Positions 14,433-21,153 of a stretch of 27,869 nucleotides of DNA are shown here, piece by piece. Source of the stretch: a virus; the IMG/VR virus record IMGVR_UViG_3300025732_000210, positions 1 to 27,869 of that record, one strand, 5' to 3'. The notes beneath the pieces are model-generated. The model searched no databases and was not told where the DNA came from. It saw only the letters and a list, made by a program, of their open reading frames with translations. A program made the translations under genes and the position numbers. The first letter of the stretch is position 1. Each line of letters begins with the position of its first letter.

Positions 14433-14725
14433 GGAATATCCTTTTCGTTTATATTTGGTCTGACAGGTGCAGAACCCATTCTTTCAGCAGCCATTTTGTT
14501 TATTACATCTGAATAACCTTGTCCGTATCCATCAGGTAGTGAAAAATCAACAACCCATGCTGATCTAAACGCAGGATCTTGTGGAATCTCGGATGCATCT
14601 ATAATTAGATATGGTGTTCCAACAGGCACATCTTTCTTTGCAACTTCTTCCACTGGATATGGATCAGAAGGCCATAAAAGAGATATGTTTCCATTTCTTT
14701 CAAATACAATTACTTTACTAGACAT
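14417..14725 (-). CDS. Small conserved phage protein downstream of fibre gene
   Basis: 102 residues. The N-terminal part (SSKVIVFERNGNISLLWPSD) followed by VAKKDVPVGTPYLIIDASEI and FRSAWVVDFSLPDGYG is a pattern I know from small uncharacterised proteins that follow fibre genes in aquatic phages, usually paired with a protein like the next one. Predicted alpha/beta, soluble. The ATG is preceded by AAGGA and lies nine bases after the fibre stop codon, so it is co-transcribed with the 656-residue fibre. A chaperone or fibre-assembly role is possible but unproven. Confidence 0.7.
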   Translation of the reverse strand: MSSKVIVFERNGNISLLWPSDPYPVEEVAKKDVPVGTPYLIIDASEIPQDPAFRSAWVVDFSLPDGYGQGYSDVINKMAAERMGSAPVRPNINEKDIPWPKV

Positions 14726-14734
14726 ATATTATCC

Positions 14735-16705
14735 TTATCTAAAGATTGCCACATGGATGTGTCGAGCTGGATAAGTACCAGGTCCATTCCAAGAGAATAG
14801 GAAATATCCCCACCACCAATACCACCACCAGTATGTAGGACCACCCCAATGCCATGTTGATGCTACTTCACAAAACTTAGTATGTAGTGTTCTAATTGTT
14901 AGAGATGTTCCAGAAGCCCATCCAATTCTTCTATATGGATTTTCAATACGGAAGAACTCGGGTGATGAAACTGTTCCTGTTACAGCGTAGTTTGTATCAG
15001 GCATTTCAAAATCAAAGTTAATTTGATAACGACCATCGCCCAAATCTTCTACAGACGAAATACCACCAGCACCTCTGATTTGACTTCTTAGAATGTTACA
15101 AGTACCCGAAAAACTGAATCCGTTAGGAACACGCCATCCGTAAATATAATACCACCACCACCACCAGAAGAACCAACCAAAGTATCCAGGATAATCAAAT
15201 CTATCTGGGTACTCACACTCGACCCAACCGGAAGACTGATTCACGTTAGTAATTTTATAGGTTCTAGCAATACTATCACGACGACAACCTAGAGCCAACC
15301 AACTAGCAAATACTAAAGTTGCGCCGTCAGAATGTCGTCTTCTGGTACCATTACCAGTTCCAAGCACATAAATTGTTGAATCAATTTCTAAGTCATTGTT
15401 AGCAGGATCAGTGACATTAATTCTTAGAATGTTTGTTGTAGCGTTTGCGGTAAATGAAAGACCGGTTAAAGATGCTGCTGTAGACAGTCCATCAAAATTA
15501 ACCCAAGCACGGCATCCATATACAGGTGCAGGATATCCGTATCCAGAGTCAAACTTAACAATACCGTTGGCATCAACAATCATAGCATCCAGAATTTGTA
15601 ATGTGCCATCGTCAGCGGCTTTAAGATATCCTGAGCCGAATGGAATACCATTAGCAGAATAGAAATATCCACCATAACCTCTATCTGAGAATCCTACGAC
15701 ACCATTACCAGTATTAGCAGTACCAAACACACCATTGCCTCTTTGTGCTAATGTAAAGATAGCATCATTGTTACCAGTTGCTTCTGCTTTTAGAGCATGA
15801 TTGTTTGATGATTTGGCATAAACACCATACCAGTTGTTTGACGTTCCGTAAACACCATTTGCTGATAGTAATAAAGTTCCGCCGAATAGTGTGTTAGCAG
15901 TGAAAAGTCTGCCATTGAATACTGCGCCATCTGTATTTGGTAAAGCGGCATTAGCAACACCAAAGGCTGCATTGGCGACTCTAAATGCACCATTGCCTGT
16001 CATATAAGAAGAATTTGCTACTACATAACCAGCATTGATAGTAATGTAGGCAGAATTTACAACTGCATAGGCAGAATTTATTCTACTAAATGCTGTATTT
16101 AAATAACCATAGATACTGTTTGTTCTAGCAAATGCGGCTTCAGCATTTGCTGCCACACCAAAAGAATACAGATAGGTAGCAAAAGCCAAATCATATGCAT
16201 CGTTGGCTTTGGTGTATGCTCTATTCAGTTTAGCGGCTTGTGCTAGTGCCTCGGCATTCAAATCAGCAATTGTGTTTGCCAAATTGAATGCGGCATTAGC
16301 GACAACAAAAGCAGCATTAGCCTTTGTGTGTGCATTAGCACTATTCAGAAAACTACCGTTAGCAAAGTTATAGGCTGAATTAGCAATGATACCGGCAGCA
16401 TTTGCTGTATTTGCTGCATTGTTAGCAAATCTAATAGCGGTTTGAGAAATGAGAATTAGATTGTTTGAAGAATCATAGGCAAGATTTGCCTGATCAAATG
16501 CTGCACCACCTAAAATTAATAAGTCGCCGGCATATTGTTCTAAGTCAGTTTGTAATGTCTCAACATTAGCACTAAGATTTGCTGTATGATCATACAACTC
16601 AGTAAAGTTATTATTGGTCTTTCGGAAAGACACACGAAGCGTATCACCTGTGCCGTCGTTTGATGTTGAACCAATATTGATAGTTTCTTTAGAAAATTCA
16701 GCCAT
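14735..16705 (-). CDS. Tail fibre-like protein with Trp-rich C-terminal domain
   Basis: 656 residues. The N-terminus (ETINIGSTSNDGTGDTLRVS, then FRKTNNNFTELYD) is a common virion-attachment motif of T4-like fibre and baseplate proteins. A long Ala/Asn repeat region follows (about 60-255; ANAAF, NSAY and similar units), predicting a trimeric helical or solenoid stalk. Residues about 275-350 carry Gly-X-hydrophobic-Gly repeats (NGVYGTSNNWYGVYAKS, GNGVFGTANTGNGVVG). The C-terminal part contains a known fibre-tip pattern (GCRAWVNFDG ... MPDTNYAVTGT), but with a large insertion between its halves and two aromatic clusters: five consecutive Trp at 514-518 within GYFGWFFWWWWWYYIYGW, and YWWWYWWWGYFLFSW around 626-632. 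Inserted between 15 and 16. Probably binds the host surface (inference). Confidence 0.82.
   Translation of the reverse strand: MAEFSKETINIGSTSNDGTGDTLRVSFRKTNNNFTELYDHTANLSANVETLQTDLEQYAGDLLILGGAAFDQANLAYDSSNNLILISQTAIRFANNAANTANAAGIIANSAYNFANGSFLNSANAHTKANAAFVVANAAFNLANTIADLNAEALAQAAKLNRAYTKANDAYDLAFATYLYSFGVAANAEAAFARTNSIYGYLNTAFSRINSAYAVVNSAYITINAGYVVANSSYMTGNGAFRVANAAFGVANAALPNTDGAVFNGRLFTANTLFGGTLLLSANGVYGTSNNWYGVYAKSSNNHALKAEATGNNDAIFTLAQRGNGVFGTANTGNGVVGFSDRGYGGYFYSANGIPFGSGYLKAADDGTLQILDAMIVDANGIVKFDSGYGYPAPVYGCRAWVNFDGLSTAASLTGLSFTANATTNILRINVTDPANNDLEIDSTIYVLGTGNGTRRRHSDGATLVFASWLALGCRRDSIARTYKITNVNQSSGWVECEYPDRFDYPGYFGWFFWWWWWYYIYGWRVPNGFSFSGTCNILRSQIRGAGGISSVEDLGDGRYQINFDFEMPDTNYAVTGTVSSPEFFRIENPYRRIGWASGTSLTIRTLHTKFCEVASTWHWGGPTYWWWYWWWGYFLFSWNGPGTYPARHIHVAIFR
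14810..14830 (-). repeat. TGG triplet cluster 2 (WWWYWWW)
   Basis: Three TGG codons, TAT, and three more TGG codons in the last 30 codons of the fibre gene. Together with the other cluster 321 bases away it forms a pair of simple-sequence tracts that could expand or contract by slippage in whole codons. Confidence 0.7.
15152..15166 (-). repeat. TGG triplet cluster 1 (five consecutive Trp codons)
   Basis: Five in-frame TGG codons, flanked by TTC TTC on one side and TAT TAT on the other, in the fibre C-terminal domain. The aromatic flanks show that the region is a real aromatic patch and not just a triplet expansion. Confidence 0.75.
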
Positions 16706-16734
16706 TGATTAATAAATCCTAAGGTTATTTCTTC

Positions 16735-16742
16735 TATTTATG
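16735..16742 (-). promoter_or_regulatory. Late promoter octamer CATAAATA at the gp15 stop
   Basis: The gp15 gene ends GAA ACA TAA followed by ATAG, so the octamer CATAAATA contains the stop codon. It precedes the 656-residue fibre gene, whose AGGA and ATG follow. This gives the inserted fibre cassette its own late promoter. Confidence 0.6.
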
Positions 16743-17745
16743 TTTCTGTATCAGGCCATTCCGTAATCGTTACATCATACCCATAATCATCACCAGGCTC
16801 GGCTGTAATAGGATCAGGTTCAATTTTGATTTCAGCCAACTTTATAGGATTGATTTCAAATGAACTAATCTTACAGACTCCATTAGTTGAAACAGCACGG
16901 ATAGTATTATTAACATAAAACTGACCTTGTGTCGCTCCTAGTATGAGTTTACCGGTATTTGCACTATAGTTGACGACTATTCCGTATGCATTGGCAGTTT
17001 TAAAACTGTTTCCACTATAGACATAATCTTCTGCTTTAAAATTACCATTAGCATTAGTGACATTAAGTCTAGTTATGTATCCAGATTGTAGTGAAGGATC
17101 GTTAAAGATATTCGTGTAAACGGTACGGATAATTTTTGGATATGAAATAGGACCATAGTAATGCATCTTCATAGTAAATGTTAGAGTCCAATTAACATAT
17201 CTTACTGAATCATAGTTACCTTCGTATTCAATGTCATTAGCGACACTGTTAAGTATAACAGGTATGTCTTTCAATGCTCCTAAGTCAGGAATCATATTTG
17301 TTGTGATAGTGAAATCTGGATTGAAGAACGGTAGAATCTGTTCTATAATTTGTGTGCCGTCGTCAATATTGCGAGCATATATGTTGAGAGCAAATGTAAC
17401 ATCATATGGAACACCCATATAAGATGCTGTTACGTGAGTTGTGGTATTTGACTTGGCTGCTCTTAGTAGTGAGTTCTGCTTTCTGGTAGCATCATAAGAG
17501 ATGCCAGTAATCTCAAATGACATACGAGGAAGAATAGTTCCGACACTCTTAAGTAGGTCTGGGTCGGATAGTATTCTTGTAACCATCTTTTCTTTTGGTG
17601 CGTAAATGATAGGCACAAGAAAGCGGCTGGTCTCTTTACCAGTCTGTGTATTCTTTCTAATAAGGTAGATATCATCAAACAAACGACCAAAAAGAATAAC
17701 TGCCTTGCGTGTTAGTTGATGATAAAAGTGACTATTACCTAACAT
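16738..17745 (-). CDS. 15: Tail sheath terminator / tail completion protein gp15
   Basis: Hexameric cap on the tail that joins it to the neck. 335 residues (T4: 272). The N-terminus (NSHFYHQLTRKAVILFGRLF) and the stretch FLVPIIYAPKEKMVTRIL, VGTILPRMSFEITGISYD, VTFALNIYARNIDDGTQIIE and QILPFFNPDF align with T4 gp15 (IRVPITYASKEHF, ETILPRINLHLVDFSYN, IVEQILPYFQPHF). The C-terminal third (about 215-335) is an extension with GNFKAEDYVYSGNS-type loops not present in T4. The ATG overlaps the gp14 stop as TAATG, so synthesis is coupled. Confidence 0.94.
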   Translation of the reverse strand: MLGNSHFYHQLTRKAVILFGRLFDDIYLIRKNTQTGKETSRFLVPIIYAPKEKMVTRILSDPDLLKSVGTILPRMSFEITGISYDATRKQNSLLRAAKSNTTTHVTASYMGVPYDVTFALNIYARNIDDGTQIIEQILPFFNPDFTITTNMIPDLGALKDIPVILNSVANDIEYEGNYDSVRYVNWTLTFTMKMHYYGPISYPKIIRTVYTNIFNDPSLQSGYITRLNVTNANGNFKAEDYVYSGNSFKTANAYGIVVNYSANTGKLILGATQGQFYVNNTIRAVSTNGVCKISSFEINPIKLAEIKIEPDPITAEPGDDYGYDVTITEWPDTET

Positions 17746-18647
17746 TATGGTGTTCCAAACGGATTAGTTTCGGACAGGTCTAGTATGCTATCTGTCTCTA
17801 GTTTAAACTCTTGATTGTCATAATCATCATACTTATTAAAGTCTGTTCTATCATCATATGACACCGATCTGTATATAGACCTTGATACATTACCATAAAC
17901 AAATGAGTTTGCTACAAACTGACCTTCAATGTTGTGTAAGAATAGAGCACCATTTGCTTTGTAAAATTCTGAGATGGTTGCAGAAGCAAAATTATTTGCC
18001 CATGTTCCATCAGTTGATTGATAAACAACTTCACCATCAAGGTATTCGGTTCTAGGTGAAGAATAGTTGGTGGACACATCAAGCATAATTCTAGTGGTAT
18101 ACTGATTTTCTTCGGCCACCTCATCAATGTCTTCAATACCTGTATTGATTTCTTCTTGACTATAACGAAATGCTTCGCAACGCATTTCATACACAAACGG
18201 CAGTCTTTTACCAAGTGAATGAAACATAAGTTCTTGTTCAACAAACTTAATTTCAATCAAACTTTGTAATAATGGAATATAAAGTAAATCACCTTCTTGT
18301 GGACGCTCTCTGATAGTTGATGGTATAATACGTTTGAATGACCTTAGTGAAATAATCAGATTAGACGTTTCTCTAATCTCTAGTCCAAACTTAGAGAAGA
18401 AATCTTGATCGCCTTCAAACCCGGCAAAATTGCCGATGTAGGCTTCAATAAGAAACGCTTTTTCAAACTTTGATTTGCTATATTCACCAAAAATCATATC
18501 ACCAGAGTCAAAGGATTCTCTTGGAATGTAATAGATATTATGGCCCATAATTTGTATGGATTCAACAATAACATCTTCCATGAGTCTATGCTCATTAGAA
18601 ACTCTATTTTGCGATGGAAAGTTGTTAAAGTATCCTGATACCGGCAT
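17745..18647 (-). CDS. 14: Neck protein gp14
   Basis: Head-completion/neck protein that pairs with gp13 to close the portal and receive the tail. 300 residues (T4: 256). Strong N-terminal match: EDVIVESIQIMGHNIYYIPR and DMIFGEYSKSKFEKAFLIEA, then FEGDQDFFSKFGLEIRETSN and RPQEGDLLYIPLLQSLIEIK, which parallel T4 segments [49 protein letters not shown] and EPKEGDLIYFPMDNSLFEI. The C-terminus contains a Tyr/Asp-rich tail (SYDDRTDFNKYDDYDNQEF). One base separates it from the gp13 stop, and AGGA lies within the gp13 end. Confidence 0.95.
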   Translation of the reverse strand: MPVSGYFNNFPSQNRVSNEHRLMEDVIVESIQIMGHNIYYIPRESFDSGDMIFGEYSKSKFEKAFLIEAYIGNFAGFEGDQDFFSKFGLEIRETSNLIISLRSFKRIIPSTIRERPQEGDLLYIPLLQSLIEIKFVEQELMFHSLGKRLPFVYEMRCEAFRYSQEEINTGIEDIDEVAEENQYTTRIMLDVSTNYSSPRTEYLDGEVVYQSTDGTWANNFASATISEFYKANGALFLHNIEGQFVANSFVYGNVSRSIYRSVSYDDRTDFNKYDDYDNQEFKLETDSILDLSETNPFGTP

Positions 18648-18648
18648 C

Positions 18649-19398
18649 TTATCCTACCAAGAAGCCAGGAGGGGCCTCGTATGTGTTTCTAATCTCTTGT
18701 TCAACACCAGCGATTTCGTTCATAGCCTGTTCATAAATCTCTGAACCACGCATAGTGACACCGCCTGGCAGCATCATCTTATCAAACTTGGACATATTCT
18801 GTCCCCATTGCTTTTTGACATATGCTGTTGCTAGTTTCTTAAGCATACGGTCATTCCATACCTGTGAGTATGTGGTCGGATCGGTGATAACAAATCCTTC
18901 AATGATAATAAACTCACCTTCGGCAACATCTGAGTCCCAATCCCAATCAATGTAAAACTTATCTGTCAGACGATTAAAACGAACAGGAGTCTCACCAGTA
19001 AAGATAAGGTCTAGTGTCTGTAGATGCTGCATTGTTAGAGAGTAATTGACATAAGATGTGGATGATAAGTCCCATAGATCGTTTAGACGTAGTTGATAAC
19101 GTAGATCAAACATATTCATGGCCATCTTGTTCTGACCTACCTTAAATACACGGGTAGCGCCAATCAGACTATCAGATACAGTAACATATCTATTTGTCTT
19201 ATCGGTGTTTGTTACTTGATGCTTTACATATGTTCTCTCGGTTCCATTAAAGTGGAATTCGTTCCAGAACTCAAATGCAAGTTCAACTGCATCATTCACC
19301 TGCTCGTCATCCACGTTAATTTGCATAACAGGATAACCTAACTGACGTAGGCAGAAATCTTTTAATTCTTCTTTGTTGGCAGGTTTATTAAGTGACAT
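18649..19398 (-). CDS. 13: Neck protein gp13
   Basis: 249 residues (T4: 309). N-terminal match to T4: NKPANKEELKDFCLRQLGYP followed by QINVDDEQVNDAVELAFEFW and EFHFNGTERTYVKHQVT, compared with T4 [20 protein letters not shown]. The C-terminal motif MMLPGGVTMRGSEIYEQAMN, with the final PPGFLVG, equals T4 MMLPGGVTIDGQ ... PPFGILVG. Works with gp14 in head completion. The ATG has AAGGG five bases upstream and a late-promoter octamer overlapping the end of the preceding small gene, which it overlaps by 11 bases. Confidence 0.94.
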   Translation of the reverse strand: MSLNKPANKEELKDFCLRQLGYPVMQINVDDEQVNDAVELAFEFWNEFHFNGTERTYVKHQVTNTDKTNRYVTVSDSLIGATRVFKVGQNKMAMNMFDLRYQLRLNDLWDLSSTSYVNYSLTMQHLQTLDLIFTGETPVRFNRLTDKFYIDWDWDSDVAEGEFIIIEGFVITDPTTYSQVWNDRMLKKLATAYVKKQWGQNMSKFDKMMLPGGVTMRGSEIYEQAMNEIAGVEQEIRNTYEAPPGFLVG

Positions 19399-19585
19399 TT
19401 TTACCCTTGTTATTTATTACCTTATCTGGCAAAGGACTTTCTGTTATACTATTCTGAATCTGTAAGTCTGCTTGTTGTTTCACAGATGTAAAAGTTTCTA
19501 GACTTGTTTCTAGAGGAAGTTTGGCTAGTCCTGCTAGAATGATGTTTATCTGAGTGATGCTTAATTCAAGTGAAATATTTTCCAT
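19388..19585 (-). CDS. Small conserved phage protein, function unknown
   Basis: 65 residues. The N-terminal pattern LELSITQINIILAGLAKLPL followed by a helical Gln-rich stretch (KQQADLQIQ) belongs to a small family often seen in phage structural regions; no function is known to me. It is probably real: it has AAAGGGA before the ATG, a CATAAATA octamer upstream, and an 11-base overlap with gp13. The last 20 residues (PDKVINNKGKNVT) are encoded by the stretch that also holds the gp13 promoter octamer. Confidence 0.7.
   Translation of the reverse strand: MENISLELSITQINIILAGLAKLPLETSLETFTSVKQQADLQIQNSITESPLPDKVINNKGKNVT
19411..19418 (-). promoter_or_regulatory. Late promoter octamer AATAAATA before gp13
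   Basis: Minus-strand AATAAATA inside the 3' end of the 65-residue gene, 12 bases before the gp13 start. It would leave a very short leader holding only AAGGG, as is common for T4 late genes. Confidence 0.5.
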
Positions 19586-19605
19586 AGCAATTTCCCTTTA
19601 TTAGA

Positions 19606-19613
19606 TATTTATG
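19606..19613 (-). promoter_or_regulatory. Late promoter octamer CATAAATA before the 65-residue gene
   Basis: Minus-strand CATAAATA in the 41-base gap after the Gly-rich gene, followed by AAAGGGA and ATG. It probably starts the neck gene unit (65-residue gene, 13, 14, 15). Confidence 0.6.
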
Positions 19614-19626
19614 ATTTCTATATTAG

Positions 19627-21153
19627 TTAGTCCCAGGATATTGTCACCGCACCGTTGGCTCCAGGACCAGCAATTCTTGCAGATCCGTCAGAGTTTCGGC
19701 CGCCGAGGCCTTGTGAACCCACTGTAACTGTTACAACGGTAGCAGAAGATATGTTAGCTGTGCCATAAGTTCTTCTGGAACTACCACCTCCACCGCCGCC
19801 TGAACCTATACCTAGCTGACGTTTACCTAACAAATATTGCGCTTCTGCATATCCTGATCCACCGCCACCATAAGGTAATCCGTCAGTTTTCTTTCCTGCC
19901 TGATTTTGATCTGCTGGAAAACTAACAGATACGTCCGCTCTTCCACCACCGCCTTGTGCTGTTGCACCAGCAGCACCACCATATCCACTATATGTAGTAT
20001 TGTTAGAACCGGCACGATATATAGTAATGCTGCCGGTTTCACCAGATGCATTTGTTGCACCTGTTCCTGATCCTGTTCCTCCTGCTCCACCAGAGTTGCT
20101 ATTGTCTGTCTGAGAACCTGTTGCAGCACCACCGCCAGTGCCTGTCTGCAATGAACCAAATGAACTTGTTCCACCTGCTGTGCCTGTTCCATACTGAGTA
20201 TTTGTTGAAGCTCCACCACCACCTGCGCCCCATACATTTACAGTCATTTGTGATGTAAATATAGGAACAACAAATGAATATGTTCCAGGGCTCGTAAATG
20301 ATTTAGAGCCTGAACCTTTGTCTGCGGTTTCTGTAGATGGAAATGATCTACCAGGGCCCCAAATAATTCTTACAGCACCGTTGTCACCAGTAGCACCAGC
20401 AAATGAAGTTCCTGAGTCTCTACCACCTCCGCCTCCACCCCAGTCCGATCCACTTCCTCCAGAACCGGCAGTACCATCACCACCATCAGATACGTTAAAA
20501 AGATCAGCACCACCGGCTACACCACCAGTGCCGCTTGATCCTATTGCACCATAAACATTAACACCTCCGCCTCGGCCGCCTTGGTCATTACCACCGCCTC
20601 CGCCTCCTCCACCTCCGCCAGCGCCGTTGCTGCCTGCTGTTGTTCTTGATCCACCGCCTGCACCACCATTACCAGAATATCCACCAGCACCACCACCACC
20701 TGATCCAGAATCTGCGTCAGCGGTTCCGCCAGCACCTCCGTTACCACCACCATCACCAGTATATCCGCCGCCTGCACCACCATTGGTTGTAGCACTAGCA
20801 CCACCTTTGACGCCGCCATTTCCAGCAACAGTTGCCGCAGATATAAAGTAACTCTGTCCTCCATCTTGGGCACTACCTGCTGTTGCACCTCCATTACCAC
20901 CAGCACCAACAACTACAGTATAATCAGCACCTGGTGTAACAGATATATTATTTTTATAACCGAGGCCTCCTCCACCTCCGCCTCCTCCACCAGAAGCATT
21001 ATAGCAACCTCCACCTCCACCACCAATACAAACCGCAGATACAAGATATACGCCTTGAGGACAGGTCCATGTAAATGTTCCTGCTGTTGTATATTCTGAT
21101 TGTCCTATTTGCGGTTCTTTGAAAGATGAAAATAAAGGTTGATTACTAGACAT
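19627..21153 (-). CDS. Poly-Gly adhesin-like protein
   Basis: 508 residues with dense runs of 5-9 Gly. Two related halves: the first (about 18-270) opens with YTTAGTFTWTCPQGVYLVSA and holds most poly-Gly loops; the second (about 280-508) opens with SKSFTSPGTYSFVVP and ends with GANGAVTISWD, while the first half ends with the similar GDNGAVRIIWGPG. This resembles the glycine-rich fold in which polyglycine-II helices pack between beta strands, as in the distal adhesins (gp38) of some T-even phages. It lies directly downstream of the giant fibre gene, with start and stop overlapping as TAATG, so it probably tips or decorates that fibre. Adhesin function is inferred. GGT/GGA/GGC triplets make the DNA highly repetitive. 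Confidence 0.78.
   Translation of the reverse strand: MSSNQPLFSSFKEPQIGQSEYTTAGTFTWTCPQGVYLVSAVCIGGGGGGCYNASGGGGGGGGGLGYKNNISVTPGADYTVVVGAGGNGGATAGSAQDGGQSYFISAATVAGNGGVKGGASATTNGGAGGGYTGDGGGNGGAGGTADADSGSGGGGAGGYSGNGGAGGGSRTTAGSNGAGGGGGGGGGGNDQGGRGGGVNVYGAIGSSGTGGVAGGADLFNVSDGGDGTAGSGGSGSDWGGGGGGRDSGTSFAGATGDNGAVRIIWGPGRSFPSTETADKGSGSKSFTSPGTYSFVVPIFTSQMTVNVWGAGGGGASTNTQYGTGTAGGTSSFGSLQTGTGGGAATGSQTDNSNSGGAGGTGSGTGATNASGETGSITIYRAGSNNTTYSGYGGAAGATAQGGGGRADVSVSFPADQNQAGKKTDGLPYGGGGSGYAEAQYLLGKRQLGIGSGGGGGGSSRRTYGTANISSATVVTVTVGSQGLGGRNSDGSARIAGPGANGAVTISWD

Noticed and set aside
14446-14453. TATAAACG as a late promoter before the 103-residue gene
   Set aside because: It departs from the consensus at the last two positions and lies within a closely coupled gene pair that does not need a separate promoter.
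14810-15166. Trp runs as a frameshifted poly-Gly (GGT) tract
   Set aside because: The flanking codons in the same frame are Phe, Tyr and Gly in an aromatic pattern, the frame stays open through both clusters, and the sequence between and after them matches fibre-tip families.
20318-20851. Proline-rich plus-strand reading frames opposite the Gly-rich gene
   Set aside because: They are the mirror of poly-Gly codons (GGT/GGA read as ACC/TCC and CCx) and have no ribosome binding sites or family features.
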